Shown here: positions 35,228 to 44,149 of the stretch, one piece after another | Layout of the letters: every line of letters begins with the position of its first letter | Position numbering within the stretch: position 1 is the first letter of the stretch | Source of the DNA: Burkholderia sp. PAMC 26561 | GTDB lineage: Bacteria; Pseudomonadota; Gammaproteobacteria; Burkholderiales; Burkholderiaceae | Assembly (NCBI RefSeq): GCF_001557535.2 | Contig: NZ_CP014306.1 | Location: forward strand, 1,054,001-1,118,000 | Direction: 5' to 3' | DNA length: 64,000 bases | Made by a program: the position numbers and the translations under genes | The notes under the pieces: generated by a model | Told to the model about the DNA's origin: nothing | Databases searched by the model: none | The model's input: only the letters and a program-made list of their open reading frames with translations

Positions 35228-36067
35228 CTACCGTCCCTGCAGCTTCAACCGCTCCCAAATCGTCTTGCTCGCAGCCGCGCCGTTCAGCGTATAAAAATGC
35301 AGCCCGGGCGCGCCTTCCTTCACCAGCCGTTCGCACAAACCCGTCACCACATCCAGTCCGAAAGCGCGGATGGATTCTTTATCGTCGCCGAAGCTTTCCA
35401 GGCGGCGTGCAATCCACTTCGGCACTTCCGCGCCGCACATCTCCGAGAAACGCATCAACTGCGAGAAATTCGTGATCGGCATGATGCCCGGCACGATAGG
35501 AACATCCACGCCCAGCTTGCGGGCGTCATCGACGAAACGGAAATACGCGTCCGCGTTGAAGAAGTACTGCGTGATCGCCGAATTCGCGCCCGCTTGCACC
35601 TTGCGCACGAAGTTATCCAGATCGGATTTCGGCGAGCGCGCCTGCGGATGGTATTCCGGATAAGCGGCGACTTCGATGTTGAACCAGTCCCCATGCTCGG
35701 CGCGAATGAAGCTCACGAGTTCCGACGCATATCGCAACTCGCCGACTTCGCCCATGCCCGAGGGCAAGTCGCCGCGCAACGCGACAATGTGCCGGATACC
35801 GTGCTCGCGATACCCGCCGAGAATCCCGCGAAGACTATCCTTCGATGACCCGATGCACGACAAATGCGGCGCCGCCTCGAGTCCCTGCTTCATCATTTCG
35901 AGGACGGTATCGAGCGTGCCTTGCTGCGTGGAACCACCCGCGCCGAACGTCACGGAGACGAACTTCGGATTGAGCGTCTTGAGCTGCGCGCCGGTGGCGC
36001 GCAATTTCTCGATTCCTTCCAGCGTCTTCGGCGGGAAGAACTCGAATGAGAGTTCGATCGGTTTCAT
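35228..36067 (-). CDS. metF: 5,10-methylenetetrahydrofolate reductase
   Basis: 279 aa. Reduces methylene-THF to 5-methyl-THF for methionine synthesis, with FAD and NADH. The start at 36067 gives MKPIELSFEFFPPKTLEG, the family N-terminus. Others are VSVTFGAGGST, IVALRGDLP, AAYPEYHP, NFVRKVQAGANSAITQYFFN and VPIVPGIMPITNFSQ. The last gene of the SAH-riboswitch transcript (ahcY, holin-like gene, metF), joining SAH removal to methyl-group resupply. Confidence 0.96.
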   Translation of the reverse strand: MKPIELSFEFFPPKTLEGIEKLRATGAQLKTLNPKFVSVTFGAGGSTQQGTLDTVLEMMKQGLEAAPHLSCIGSSKDSLRGILGGYREHGIRHIVALRGDLPSGMGEVGELRYASELVSFIRAEHGDWFNIEVAAYPEYHPQARSPKSDLDNFVRKVQAGANSAITQYFFNADAYFRFVDDARKLGVDVPIVPGIMPITNFSQLMRFSEMCGAEVPKWIARRLESFGDDKESIRAFGLDVVTGLCERLVKEGAPGLHFYTLNGAAASKTIWERLKLQGR

Positions 36068-36101
36068 GATGAAATTTAAACGGGCGCGCGAAACTGACGC
36101 G

Positions 36102-36455
36102 TTACCCGAAACTGCGCTGACCAAGAATCAGCGCGGACAGCAGCCAGGACACGATGCTGTACAGAATCGAGCCGAAGAATGCCGACCAGAAACCCGATAC
36201 CTCGAAGCCCTTCAACAAGGAAGCGCACAGCCAGAAGCACAGCGCATTCACGACCAGGATAAAAAGCCCGAGCGTGAGAATGGTTACTGGCAACGTGAGC
36301 AGCACCAGGATCGGACGCAGGAATGTATTGATCAGTCCAAGCACGATCGCCACGATCAGCGCGGTGCCGAAACTGCGGATGTGAATCGATGGCACGAGGT
36401 AAGTGATGATCAACAACGCAAGCGCGTTGATCAGCCAGGTCAGCAACACGGACAT
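36102..36455 (-). CDS. Phage-holin-like four-helix membrane protein (PF04020)
   Basis: 117 aa with four hydrophobic helices (LLTWLINALALLIITYLV; GTALIVAIVLGLINTFL; LVLLTLPVTILTLGLFILVV; GFWSAFFGSILYSIVSWLLS), matching the DUF360/holin-superfamily IV pattern NTFLRPILVLLTLPVTILTLG. It is not in a phage context. It lies between ahcY and metF on the same strand (66 and 34 bp gaps), apparently under the same riboswitch. The function of this family outside phages is unknown. Confidence 0.88.
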   Translation of the reverse strand: MSVLLTWLINALALLIITYLVPSIHIRSFGTALIVAIVLGLINTFLRPILVLLTLPVTILTLGLFILVVNALCFWLCASLLKGFEVSGFWSAFFGSILYSIVSWLLSALILGQRSFG

Positions 36456-36483
36456 CGATGGTCTCCTGGAACTTGAGGTCAGA

Positions 36484-36512
36484 CGCGCATGGGCGAGTTG
36501 AACCCATGCGCG
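36484..36512 (-). promoter_or_regulatory. Hairpin between ahcY and the holin-like gene
   Basis: Perfect stem CGCGCATGGG (36484-36493)/CCCATGCGCG (36503-36512) with a nine-base loop, 10 bp after the ahcY stop. No T run follows, so processing or partial termination is more likely than full termination. Confidence 0.5.
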
Positions 36513-36521
36513 GACTAACGA

Positions 36522-37943
36522 TTAATAGCGATAGTGATTCGGCTTGAACGGACCCATCTTGTCCACGCTGATGTAGTTCGCCTGATAATCGGACAGCACG
36601 GTCAGTTCAGCACCGATACGCCCCAGATGCAGACGCGCGACCTTTTCATCAAGGTGCTTCGGCAAGACATAGACCTTGTTTTCGTACTTGTCGCCGTGAA
36701 CGAACAATTCGATCTGCGCGATCGTCTGGTTCGTGAACGATGCCGACATCACGAACGACGGGTGGCCCGTTGCACAACCCAGGTTCACCAGACGCCCTTC
36801 GGCCAGCAGGATCACGCGCTTGCCATCGGGGAAAATGATGTGATCGACTTGCGGCTTGATGTTTTCCCACGTGTACTGGCGCGTGGAAGCAACGTCGATT
36901 TCCGAGTCGAAGTGACCGATATTGCAGACGATCGCGTTGTTGCGCATCGCCTTCATGTGGTCGTGGCCGATCACGTGGAAGTTGCCCGTCGCCGTCACGA
37001 AAATGTCGGCTTTGTCGGCCGCGTATTCCATGGTGACCACGCGATACCCTTCCATTGCCGCCTGCAACGCGCAGATCGGATCGATTTCCGTGACCCACAC
37101 CGTCGCGCCCAGACCGCGCAGCGATTGCGCGCAGCCCTTGCCCACATCGCCGTAACCTGCGACGACCGCGATCTTGCCCGCGATCATCACGTCGGTTGCG
37201 CGCTTGATGCCGTCGACCAGCGATTCGCGGCAGCCGTACAGGTTGTCGAACTTCGACTTCGTGACCGAATCGTTCACATTGATGGCCGGGAACGGCAGGC
37301 GCCCTTCCTTTTCCATCTGATACAGACGATGCACGCCCGTGGTCGTTTCTTCCGTCACGCCCTGAATGTGCACGAGGCGCTTGGAATACCACGTCGGATC
37401 CACGTCGAGATGGGCCGCAATCGACTTGTACAGCGCGACTTCTTCTTCGTTTTCCGGCTTGGCGATAACCGAACGGTCCTTCTCGGCCTTCGAGCCGAGG
37501 ATCAGCAGCAACGTGGCGTCGCCGCCGTCGTCGAGGATCATGTTGGCGAATTCGCCGTTCGGCCATTCGAAGATGCGGTGGGAGAATTCCCAGTATTCGT
37601 CGAGCGATTCGCCCTTGAATGCGAACACCGGCACGCCGCCCTGGGCAATCGCGGCCGCAGCATGATCCTGCGTCGAGAAGATGTTGCACGATGCCCAGCG
37701 CACGTCCGCGCCAAGAGCCGTCAACGTTTCAATGAGCACGCCCGTCTGGATGGTCATGTGCAGCGACCCGGCAATGCGTGCGCCCTTCAGCGGCTGTTGG
37801 GTCTTGTACTCCTCACGCGTTTGCATGAGGCCGGGCATTTCCGTTTCAGCGATGTTCAGTTCCTTGCGGCCCCAGGCAGCAAGAGACATGTCGGCGACGA
37901 GGAAATCCTGGTTGGTTTTTGAATCGAGAACTGCGGCGTTCAT
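36522..37943 (-). CDS. ahcY: Adenosylhomocysteinase
   Basis: 473 aa, typical length for beta-proteobacteria. Hydrolyses S-adenosylhomocysteine to adenosine and homocysteine with bound NAD. Features are [21 protein letters not shown] near the start, [34 protein letters not shown], the Rossmann motif [14 protein letters not shown], and the C-terminal [12 protein letters not shown]. The start at 37943 has a strong AGGAGGG site. It lies directly behind an SAH riboswitch, so expression should rise when SAH builds up. Confidence 0.97.
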   Translation of the reverse strand: MNAAVLDSKTNQDFLVADMSLAAWGRKELNIAETEMPGLMQTREEYKTQQPLKGARIAGSLHMTIQTGVLIETLTALGADVRWASCNIFSTQDHAAAAIAQGGVPVFAFKGESLDEYWEFSHRIFEWPNGEFANMILDDGGDATLLLILGSKAEKDRSVIAKPENEEEVALYKSIAAHLDVDPTWYSKRLVHIQGVTEETTTGVHRLYQMEKEGRLPFPAINVNDSVTKSKFDNLYGCRESLVDGIKRATDVMIAGKIAVVAGYGDVGKGCAQSLRGLGATVWVTEIDPICALQAAMEGYRVVTMEYAADKADIFVTATGNFHVIGHDHMKAMRNNAIVCNIGHFDSEIDVASTRQYTWENIKPQVDHIIFPDGKRVILLAEGRLVNLGCATGHPSFVMSASFTNQTIAQIELFVHGDKYENKVYVLPKHLDEKVARLHLGRIGAELTVLSDYQANYISVDKMGPFKPNHYRY

Positions 37944-37980
37944 CACGCCCTCCTTTCTAAATGGAAACATAGAAATTTGA

Positions 37981-38115
37981 CGTGAGCGCCGTTCGATGCG
38001 GTGGTTCAACAAGCGCTTGAATAACTGACCGCGCTGGTCGCTCCGTCCGATTGAATGCTTCGAGCCTGGCAGTTTTCCGGGGTGCTGATGGAAACCGTCG
38101 CAACGCTCCTCGAAG
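37981..38115 (-). ncRNA. SAH (S-adenosylhomocysteine) riboswitch
   Basis: On the minus strand P1 is CTTCGAG (38115-38109) paired with CTCGAAG (38064-38058). Between them lies the conserved AGGAGCGTTGC core (within about 38111-38099). The pseudoknot pairs GAGCG (38108-38104) with CGCTC (37988-37984) inside AACGGCGCTCACG (37993-37981), exactly the motif of the SAH element. A variable region of about 65 nt sits before the 3' pseudoknot strand. It lies 37 bases upstream of ahcY. In this class SAH binding turns expression on. Confidence 0.88.
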
Positions 38116-38124
38116 CGAGTTCGG

Positions 38125-38152
38125 ATTGTAGCAAATCGGGATAGGACGCGGT
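38125..38152 (-). promoter_or_regulatory. Probable promoter of the ahcY riboswitch transcript
   Basis: An extended -10, TGCTACAAT (TACAAT at 38130-38125), lies about 10 bases before the riboswitch P1 stem, which is where transcription should start. The -35 region is weak, as is common with extended -10 promoters. Confidence 0.5.
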
Positions 38153-38170
38153 TGTCGCGATTCGAGGGAA

Positions 38171-38893
38171 TTAAAAGGGCAAGAAAGTCAGCAAGGGCGC
38201 GAGCAAAACCATGACAACGCCGGAAATCATCATGGTCAGACTGGCCACGACGCCCTCTTCGTTGCCGAGTTCGCGCGCTTTCGCCGTGCCCACCCCATGC
38301 GCTGCGGCGCCGAACAGCGCGCCGCGGGCAAGCCGGGCGCGCAACGGCACGAGCGCCAGCACGATTTCACCGAAAAGCATGCCCACCACGCCGGTGGCAA
38401 TCACGAACAAGGCGGTGAGGTCTTTCGGCGCGTGGAGTTTGTCGGAAACGGCAAGCGCGAAAGGGGTGGAAACCGAACGCGTAGACAGGCTGCGCTGCAA
38501 TTCCGGCGATAAATGCAGCAGCTTCGCCAGCGCCAGCGACCCGCCGACGCCCACCAGAATGCCGACCGTCACACCCACCGATAACGACAACCAATGCTTT
38601 TTCAGCAGATGCCTGTACTCGTAGATCGGGACGGCAAAGGCCACGGTGGCCGGGCCGAGCAGCCACATCAGCCAGCGGGTATCGGCGAAATAAACGGAGT
38701 ACGGAATGCGCGCAGCCATGACGATCACCACAAGCACGGCGGGGACGGTCAGCATGGGCGTGAGCAAGGGCCGGCGGAATCGGGCGTATAGCCGCTTCAA
38801 CCCGAAGTACAACGCCACGGTCAGCACGAAGCAACCCGCCGCAATGAGGCCGGCGGTGTCATCGGACAAAAGGGAATCGTAGAAGTGTGGCAT
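38171..38893 (-). CDS. LrgB/CidB family membrane protein
   Basis: 240 aa polytopic membrane protein. The family pattern is clear: [49 protein letters not shown] and [20 protein letters not shown]. CidB/LrgB proteins modulate murein hydrolase activity or pyruvate/acetate-related export, with a CidA/LrgA partner. The partner gene lies 10 bp upstream on the same strand. The start at 38893 fits the family better than the longer open frame. Confidence 0.92.
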   Translation of the reverse strand: MPHFYDSLLSDDTAGLIAAGCFVLTVALYFGLKRLYARFRRPLLTPMLTVPAVLVVIVMAARIPYSVYFADTRWLMWLLGPATVAFAVPIYEYRHLLKKHWLSLSVGVTVGILVGVGGSLALAKLLHLSPELQRSLSTRSVSTPFALAVSDKLHAPKDLTALFVIATGVVGMLFGEIVLALVPLRARLARGALFGAAAHGVGTAKARELGNEEGVVASLTMMISGVVMVLLAPLLTFLPF

Positions 38894-38903
38894 CGGGCTC
38901 GGC

Positions 38904-39371
38904 TCAGCCGCGCGCGGCCTGGCGGGCGCTCGTGATGCGGCGCAGTTGCAGGCGGCGTTCGAGCTTCGACGCCTGTTCGACGGCAAATGCCACCGCGATC
39001 ATGACCATGAGCGTGCCGAACACCACGACCAGCGCGAGGCGCCAGCCGTCTTCGCGAAACAGGCCGCCGTACTGGACGGCAGCCACCGCGGCGGGAATGA
39101 AAAACAGCAGCATGTCCGTCAACAGCCAATCTGCGCCGGCCTTCACCCAGCGCGGCGCAATCCCGCCGCAAAACAACAGCGCGAGCAACGCCAGCAAACC
39201 GATAACACCACCCGGAACCGGCAAATGGAAGGTGCGCGCGGCGAGATCGGCGACCAGCCAGATGCCCGCCAGTGCGGCGCTCTGCAATGCGATCCGCATG
39301 AACCGGCCAAGCGGCGCCCGAGTGCGGGTGACGAATTTTGATAACGGCAAAATGGCGGCGAGAACGATCAT
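38904..39371 (-). CDS. CidA/LrgA family holin-like protein
   Basis: 155 aa with four hydrophobic helices; family marks are PVPGGVIGLLALLALLFCGG and ADWLLTDMLLFFIPAAVAAVQY. The C-terminus is long and basic (EQASKLERRLQLRRITSAR). It may form the membrane pore partner of the LrgB-type protein that follows. The start at 39371 is the longest with family sense; an internal Met at residue 25 is an alternative. Divergent from a LysR regulator. Confidence 0.88.
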   Translation of the reverse strand: MIVLAAILPLSKFVTRTRAPLGRFMRIALQSAALAGIWLVADLAARTFHLPVPGGVIGLLALLALLFCGGIAPRWVKAGADWLLTDMLLFFIPAAVAAVQYGGLFREDGWRLALVVVFGTLMVMIAVAFAVEQASKLERRLQLRRITSARQAARG

Positions 39372-39473
39372 GACGGGCCTTGCGGCGGTGACGTAATAAA
39401 AATAAGGGTTAACCTGTAGTCGAATATAGCGTGCGCCTAAATATAATTAAAATGACTTAAACTTATCGACCGC

Positions 39474-39488
39474 ATTCCAACTTGGAAT
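39474..39488. promoter_or_regulatory. Perfect inverted repeat, probable LysR operator
   Basis: ATTCCAA-C-TTGGAAT, a perfect 7+1+7 palindrome 13 bp before the LysR start and 103 bp before the cidA/lrgA start. An AT-rich tract (ATATAATTAAAAT) lies next to it. Autoregulation plus control of the divergent operon is the usual arrangement for LysR proteins. Confidence 0.5.
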
Positions 39489-39501
39489 CTAAGAGGCGCG
39501 T

Positions 39502-40455
39502 ATGGAGCTGCGATCGTTGCGGTATTTCGTTGAGGTCGTGAAGCAGAAAAGCTTCACCGCGGCTGCGGAAAAGATGTTTGTCACGCAGCCGACCATCAGC
39601 AAGATGGTGAAGTCGCTCGAGGACGAAATCGGCTCCCCGTTGCTATTGCGCGAAAGCCGCCAGATGGTCCTCACCGACGCCGGCCAGATCGTCTATCAGC
39701 GCGGACTCGAAGTCCTCGCGGCGCACGCGCAACTCGAAGCCGAACTCAACGATCTCGGCAAACTCGGGCGCGGCACGCTGACCATCGGAATCCCGCCGAT
39801 GGGCGGATCGCTGTTCACGCCGGCCATCGCGGCGTTTAAAAAGCGTTATCCAAAGGTGGAGCTGAAGCTGTTCGAGCGCGGGTCGAAGGCCATCGAGGCT
39901 GCTTTGATCGATGGTGAACTGGAACTCGGCGGTGTGCTGGAACCCGTGGATCTCGCCACGTTCGATGTGCTGCCCGTCAGCCGGCAATTGCTGTGGCTCG
40001 TCGCGCAGAAGGGTTCGCGCTGGGACACGATGACTGACGTGCCGCTCGCCGATCTGGCATCGGAATCGTTCGTTTTTTACGGCGAAAGTCTCGCGTTGTC
40101 GGATCTGGTGTTGAACGCGTGCCGCGAAGTGGGGTTCACGCCGTCCATTGTCAGCCGCAGCGGGCATTGGGACTTCATGGCAGCGTTGGTGCAGGCCGGC
40201 GTTGGCATTGCGTTGCTGCCGGCGCCGTATTGCCGCCGCCTGGATGTCAACGCGTTCACCTGTCGTCCCGTGGTCGATCCGGAAATCCACTGGGACATGG
40301 CGGTTGGCTGGCGGCGCAACGGATATCTGTCGAACGCGGCACGCGCGTGGCTGGAAGTCGCCCGCCAGGCATTGCCGGCGAATCTGGGCGATGACTTCCT
40401 GCAGGGCGCGGCGGCACGATTCCCGGCGCGCGTGCGCGACGCTTCATCGAGATAA
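39502..40455 (+). CDS. LysR-family transcriptional regulator (CidR-like by context)
   Basis: 317 aa. The N-terminal helix-turn-helix is MELRSLRYFVEVVKQKSFTA followed by AAEKMFVTQPTISKMVKSLE (residues 21-40). Then the linker helix and a LysR substrate-binding domain (LTIGIPPMGGSLFTPAIAAF, ELELGGVLEPVD). Divergent from the cidA/lrgA-lrgB pair, so it is probably their regulator; in Staphylococcus and Bacillus CidR proteins respond to acetate, which here is only an analogy. A strong terminator follows. Confidence 0.9.
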   Translation: MELRSLRYFVEVVKQKSFTAAAEKMFVTQPTISKMVKSLEDEIGSPLLLRESRQMVLTDAGQIVYQRGLEVLAAHAQLEAELNDLGKLGRGTLTIGIPPMGGSLFTPAIAAFKKRYPKVELKLFERGSKAIEAALIDGELELGGVLEPVDLATFDVLPVSRQLLWLVAQKGSRWDTMTDVPLADLASESFVFYGESLALSDLVLNACREVGFTPSIVSRSGHWDFMAALVQAGVGIALLPAPYCRRLDVNAFTCRPVVDPEIHWDMAVGWRRNGYLSNAARAWLEVARQALPANLGDDFLQGAAARFPARVRDASSR

Positions 40456-40482
40456 CGTTCAAGCCAAGGCACAACGCAAAAT

Positions 40483-40516
40483 CCCCGGTCGCGCTCACGC
40501 GCGACCGGGGGTTTTT
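40483..40516 (+). terminator. Rho-independent terminator after the LysR gene
   Basis: Perfect 12 bp stem CCCCGGTCGCGC (40483-40494)/GCGCGACCGGGG (40499-40510), a TCAC loop, then GTTTTT. It may also help terminate the convergent OmpA-family gene. Confidence 0.9.
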
Positions 40517-40555
40517 ACATCTGCCAACCGGACTCAACCACGTCCGGTCACACAA

Positions 40556-42214
40556 TTACTCTTGAATCGCGAAATCGATACGGCGGTTTGCGAAACGTCC
40601 GCTGGCCGTCGAGTTGTCAGCGATCGGGTGCTGGTCACCATAACCCTGTGCCGTCAGAGCGTCGGCGGAAACACCGTGCTTGACCAGGAAGGCGCGCACA
40701 GCTTCAGCACGTTTCTTCGAAAGCGTCAGGTTCGAGCTAGCCAGGCCGACGTTGTCCGAGTAACCGCCAATGTTCAGCTTGACCGTCTTGCCGGTGTCCT
40801 GGCACGACTTCAACATCTCAGCCGACTTCGCCAGCGCCAGTTGTGCGTCTTGCGGCGGCACGTCCGAACCGGTACGGAAGTTGATGACTTGCAGGTTCAG
40901 CACCTTGGCGACATCGGCCGGGGCGCAATCGTCCTTCAGCGACGAGAACGCGCTCATGAACGATTCCTTCGCGTTTTCAACCGCTTGCTTGACGTCGAAC
41001 GTACCAATGGTGAAGCCCGCGCCGAACAGCGACTTGAGCTTGTCCATCCAGCCGTTGCGTGCGTCCGCAGCCGTACCGCTCAACTCGATCTTCTCGCCCG
41101 ACAACTTGGCTTCCGCGCCCGGCAATTGCATCAGCGGCAACAGGCCGTCGAGCTTGTCGAGCCAGCTGGCCGGCTTGGTTTCCGGATCGACCGTGATGGT
41201 CGCGTTCAGATGATCCGCGCCGAACTTTGCCGTCAATGCGGCGAGCAACTTGGCCTTCTCTTCTTCGCTGCCAACCGTCGCAGCAATGGCCGGTGCGCCG
41301 AGCTTGTCGACCGTGAACGTCAGCAGCGCGTCCTTCGTCGGTACCGGAGCAGCGACAGCCGCAGGGGCCGAAGCGGGTTCCGAAGCCGGCTGGGCGGCGA
41401 CTGCCGGGGTCGAGTTGACTACGGGCGCTTCGGCCGGTGCGGTTGCCATCGGCTGCTGGGTCGTGCAGCTACGGCCAAACAGCAACGCCAGCAATGCAAG
41501 GGCGGCCGCGAGTGCCAGCCACCACCATTTCTTCGATGCTGCCTTCTCTTCCACCACGATCTTCTCAAGCGATGAATTCACCACCGACGGCGAACCGCCT
41601 GCAGTAGAAGGATGCTCCAGATGCGACGATACCGCCTTCAACTGCGCCGCCACGCCTGTCAGGAAGGTGCCCGCGCCGCCCAGACCCAGTGCGGTGGAGA
41701 TGTCTTCCGACATGCTTGCCTTGACCATGGGCAATTGATGGCCGAGCAGCGTGGGCAACTGGCCGACGTTGCCGCCGGACCGTGTGAAGTAGTGTTTCAG
41801 CACGCCGAACATGGCGGTCGTGACAATCCCGCCCAGCGCGTGCGTAGCGCCCACGGACACGCCGGTTTTCGCAGCGACTGCGTTGCTCAATCCGTTGATG
41901 CGATCTTCGGACGCTACGCTCGTGGCGAGCCGCGTTCCCGACGCCAGCAGCGATTGCAGGCCGTCGCCGTGCACGAGTTGCGGCAGCATGTCCACGATGT
42001 TCGCGTTCGAATCCGGTGACATGATGGATGCGAACAAACCACGCGCGCCTTCCGGCGACGACGCCTTGTTCATAAGCGAACCGACCATTGCCGGCGCAAT
42101 CATGCCGACTACGCGCTTTGCTGCTTCCGGTGCAACGCCCAGTTTCGTGGCGAGTTGCTGCAACACGCTTTCGGTCAAAGCGCCCTGTACTAGCTGAATA
42201 ACATTGATGCTCAT
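40556..42214 (-). CDS. DUF937-OmpA fusion protein, membrane-anchored
   Basis: 552 aa. An N-terminal DUF937 (YidB-like) domain (about residues 1-190) is followed by one membrane segment (WWWLALAAALALLALLFG, about 229-246). Then a Pro/Ala linker, a central part with a BON-like pattern (DHLNATITVDPETKP), and a C-terminal OmpA/MotB peptidoglycan-binding domain (LNIGGYSDNVG, LSKKRAEAVRAFLVKHGV, NRRIDFAIQE). There is no cleavable signal peptide, so the DUF937 domain is probably cytoplasmic and the OmpA domain periplasmic. AAAGG precedes the ATG. Confidence 0.88.
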   Translation of the reverse strand: MSINVIQLVQGALTESVLQQLATKLGVAPEAAKRVVGMIAPAMVGSLMNKASSPEGARGLFASIMSPDSNANIVDMLPQLVHGDGLQSLLASGTRLATSVASEDRINGLSNAVAAKTGVSVGATHALGGIVTTAMFGVLKHYFTRSGGNVGQLPTLLGHQLPMVKASMSEDISTALGLGGAGTFLTGVAAQLKAVSSHLEHPSTAGGSPSVVNSSLEKIVVEEKAASKKWWWLALAAALALLALLFGRSCTTQQPMATAPAEAPVVNSTPAVAAQPASEPASAPAAVAAPVPTKDALLTFTVDKLGAPAIAATVGSEEEKAKLLAALTAKFGADHLNATITVDPETKPASWLDKLDGLLPLMQLPGAEAKLSGEKIELSGTAADARNGWMDKLKSLFGAGFTIGTFDVKQAVENAKESFMSAFSSLKDDCAPADVAKVLNLQVINFRTGSDVPPQDAQLALAKSAEMLKSCQDTGKTVKLNIGGYSDNVGLASSNLTLSKKRAEAVRAFLVKHGVSADALTAQGYGDQHPIADNSTASGRFANRRIDFAIQE

Positions 42215-42431
42215 TTGATATGCCTTTCCTTACCTGCGTGATGTCGCCAAACGCCCAAAATGGGATTGGCGATTATAGGTTCGGGTTTTAAAGAGATAAG
42301 GACTTCCTAATAAAATCGGAAATACCTCAAGGCAGACGGTTTAAGACGGTTCTCAGGAATTCTTGGTTTGAGCGCGTCGATCCGGCGCGTGGCTTTTAGG
42401 AGCAGAATATTCGCTTCGACGGAGGTAACCG

Positions 42432-44132
42432 ATGACCCCATCCACCTGCGGCCAGACCCACGAAATCACGAACCAGGCGCCGCCGCTCGAGCGCTACAAC
42501 GCGATGACCACGGACGCGGCGCTGGTTGCCGCGCTGCAACGCGAAGGCGCGGGCTGGCATCTCGATGCACTCACACACGACGGCTTGGCACTGACCCAGC
42601 CGGACGTCCTTGCCCTTGCTGATCTGGCCAACCGGCATACCCCCGAACATCATCCATTCAGTGCGCGCGGCGAGCGGATCGATGCGATCGAGTTTCATCC
42701 CGCGTGGCATACGCTGCTTTCTATGTTGCGTGAACAAGGCCTTCACGCAATGCCGTTCGAATCAGGCACGTTCGGCCATCCGCGGCCCGGTTCCATGGCT
42801 GCGCGCGCCGCCGGATATTTTCTCCACGCGCAACTCGAAAGCGGATCGTTGTGTCCACTGACCATGACGTTCGCGAGCATCCCGGTGCTGCAAAAGGAAC
42901 CCGCGCTCTACGCGCGCCTGCAGGCGCAATTGCTTTCGCGCAAACACGATCCACGCGATATCCCGCTCGATGCCGGCAAACAATCGATGATGATCGGCAT
43001 GGGCATGACCGAAAAACAAGGCGGCTCGGACGTGCGCAGCAACCGGACGCACGCGGTGGCGCTCGGCGCGGGCGGGCGAGGCGCTGAATATCGGCTGGTC
43101 GGGCATAAATGGTTTTTCTCCGCGCCGCAATGCGACGCGCATCTCGTGCTCGCGAGGACCGGCGAAAGCGCCGATGAAAAAGGCCCGATTTCGTGCTTTT
43201 ACGTACCGCGCTTCACGCCGGACGGTTCCAGGAACGCGGTGCAGATTCAACAACTCAAGGACAAGCTCGGCAACCGCTCGAACGTCAGCAGCGAAGTGGA
43301 ATTCCTCAATGCCTATGGCGTGATGATCGGCGACGAAGGACGCGGGGTGCCGACGATCATCGAGATGGCGAACTTCACGCGGCTCGATTGCGTGATCGGC
43401 AGCGCGGCGTTGATGCGCGCCGCGCTGATCCACGCGATTCACCACGCGCGGTATAGGAGCGCGTTTGGCGCAAAGCTCGCCGATCAACCGCTGATGCGCA
43501 ACGTCCTCGCCGATCTCGCACTGGAATCGGAAGCCGCGACCACGCTGTTCATGCGGCTCGCGGGCGCGTTTGAAAATTCATCGGCGCCGGAGGAGCGCGC
43601 GTGGCGGCGCATCGTGACGCCGGCCGCGAAGTTCTGGGTCTGCAAGCGCGCGCTCGAATTCACCGGCGAAGCAATGGAGGTCTGGGGCGGCAACGGGTAT
43701 GTGGAGACGGGACCGATGGCGCGGTTTTATCGGGAAGCGCCGGTGAATTCGATCTGGGAAGGCTCGGGCAACGTGATGTGTCTCGACGTGCTGCGGGCGA
43801 TCGAGCGTGAACCCGAAGCCGCGCACGCGTTATTCGATTCGTGGCGCGCGGCGGCGCAAGAATATCCGGCGTTGCGCGACGCGTTGAAAACCCTGCTCGG
43901 GATGCTTCAGGGCGAGCCGGCTGCGCGCGAGGCGTCGGCGCGGCGGATCGCGCAGCAACTCGTGCTGACGGCGCAGGGTGTGTTGCTCGCGCAGCACGCG
44001 CCGCCGGAAATAGCGGCGGCTTTTATCGAAACCCGTCTCGGCGATGCACAACGCACCACGAATCGCGTCTACGGCACGTTGCCGGCGCGCTTTGATTTCG
44101 CGGCGGTCATGGAGCGGGCGTTTGCCGCCTAG
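42432..44132 (+). CDS. AidB-like acyl-CoA dehydrogenase (alkylation-response family)
   Basis: 566 aa. N-terminal AidB extension with NQAPPLERYN, then FHPAWHTLLSMLREQGLHAM. The FAD-binding acyl-CoA dehydrogenase core has MIGMGMTEKQGGSDVRSN, GHKWFFSAPQCDAHLVLART and the C-terminal GYVETGPMARFYREAPVNSI followed by WEGSGNVM. AidB in E. coli is induced by methylating agents, but its chemistry is unresolved. The start at 42432 is at GATGACC after GGAGG (42420-42424). No Ada-type regulator is nearby. Confidence 0.9.
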   Translation: MTPSTCGQTHEITNQAPPLERYNAMTTDAALVAALQREGAGWHLDALTHDGLALTQPDVLALADLANRHTPEHHPFSARGERIDAIEFHPAWHTLLSMLREQGLHAMPFESGTFGHPRPGSMAARAAGYFLHAQLESGSLCPLTMTFASIPVLQKEPALYARLQAQLLSRKHDPRDIPLDAGKQSMMIGMGMTEKQGGSDVRSNRTHAVALGAGGRGAEYRLVGHKWFFSAPQCDAHLVLARTGESADEKGPISCFYVPRFTPDGSRNAVQIQQLKDKLGNRSNVSSEVEFLNAYGVMIGDEGRGVPTIIEMANFTRLDCVIGSAALMRAALIHAIHHARYRSAFGAKLADQPLMRNVLADLALESEAATTLFMRLAGAFENSSAPEERAWRRIVTPAAKFWVCKRALEFTGEAMEVWGGNGYVETGPMARFYREAPVNSIWEGSGNVMCLDVLRAIEREPEAAHALFDSWRAAAQEYPALRDALKTLLGMLQGEPAAREASARRIAQQLVLTAQGVLLAQHAPPEIAAAFIETRLGDAQRTTNRVYGTLPARFDFAAVMERAFAA

Positions 44133-44149
44133 CACTCAGGACAGCAGGC

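Noticed and set aside
36102..36455. Holin-like gene and cidA/lrgA as traces of a prophage
   Set aside because: Neighbours are all housekeeping genes; no capsid, integrase or lysis cassette is present. These families are common chromosomal proteins.
36534..37922. 462-codon open frame on the plus strand
   Set aside because: Antisense to ahcY throughout, with no recognisable domain.
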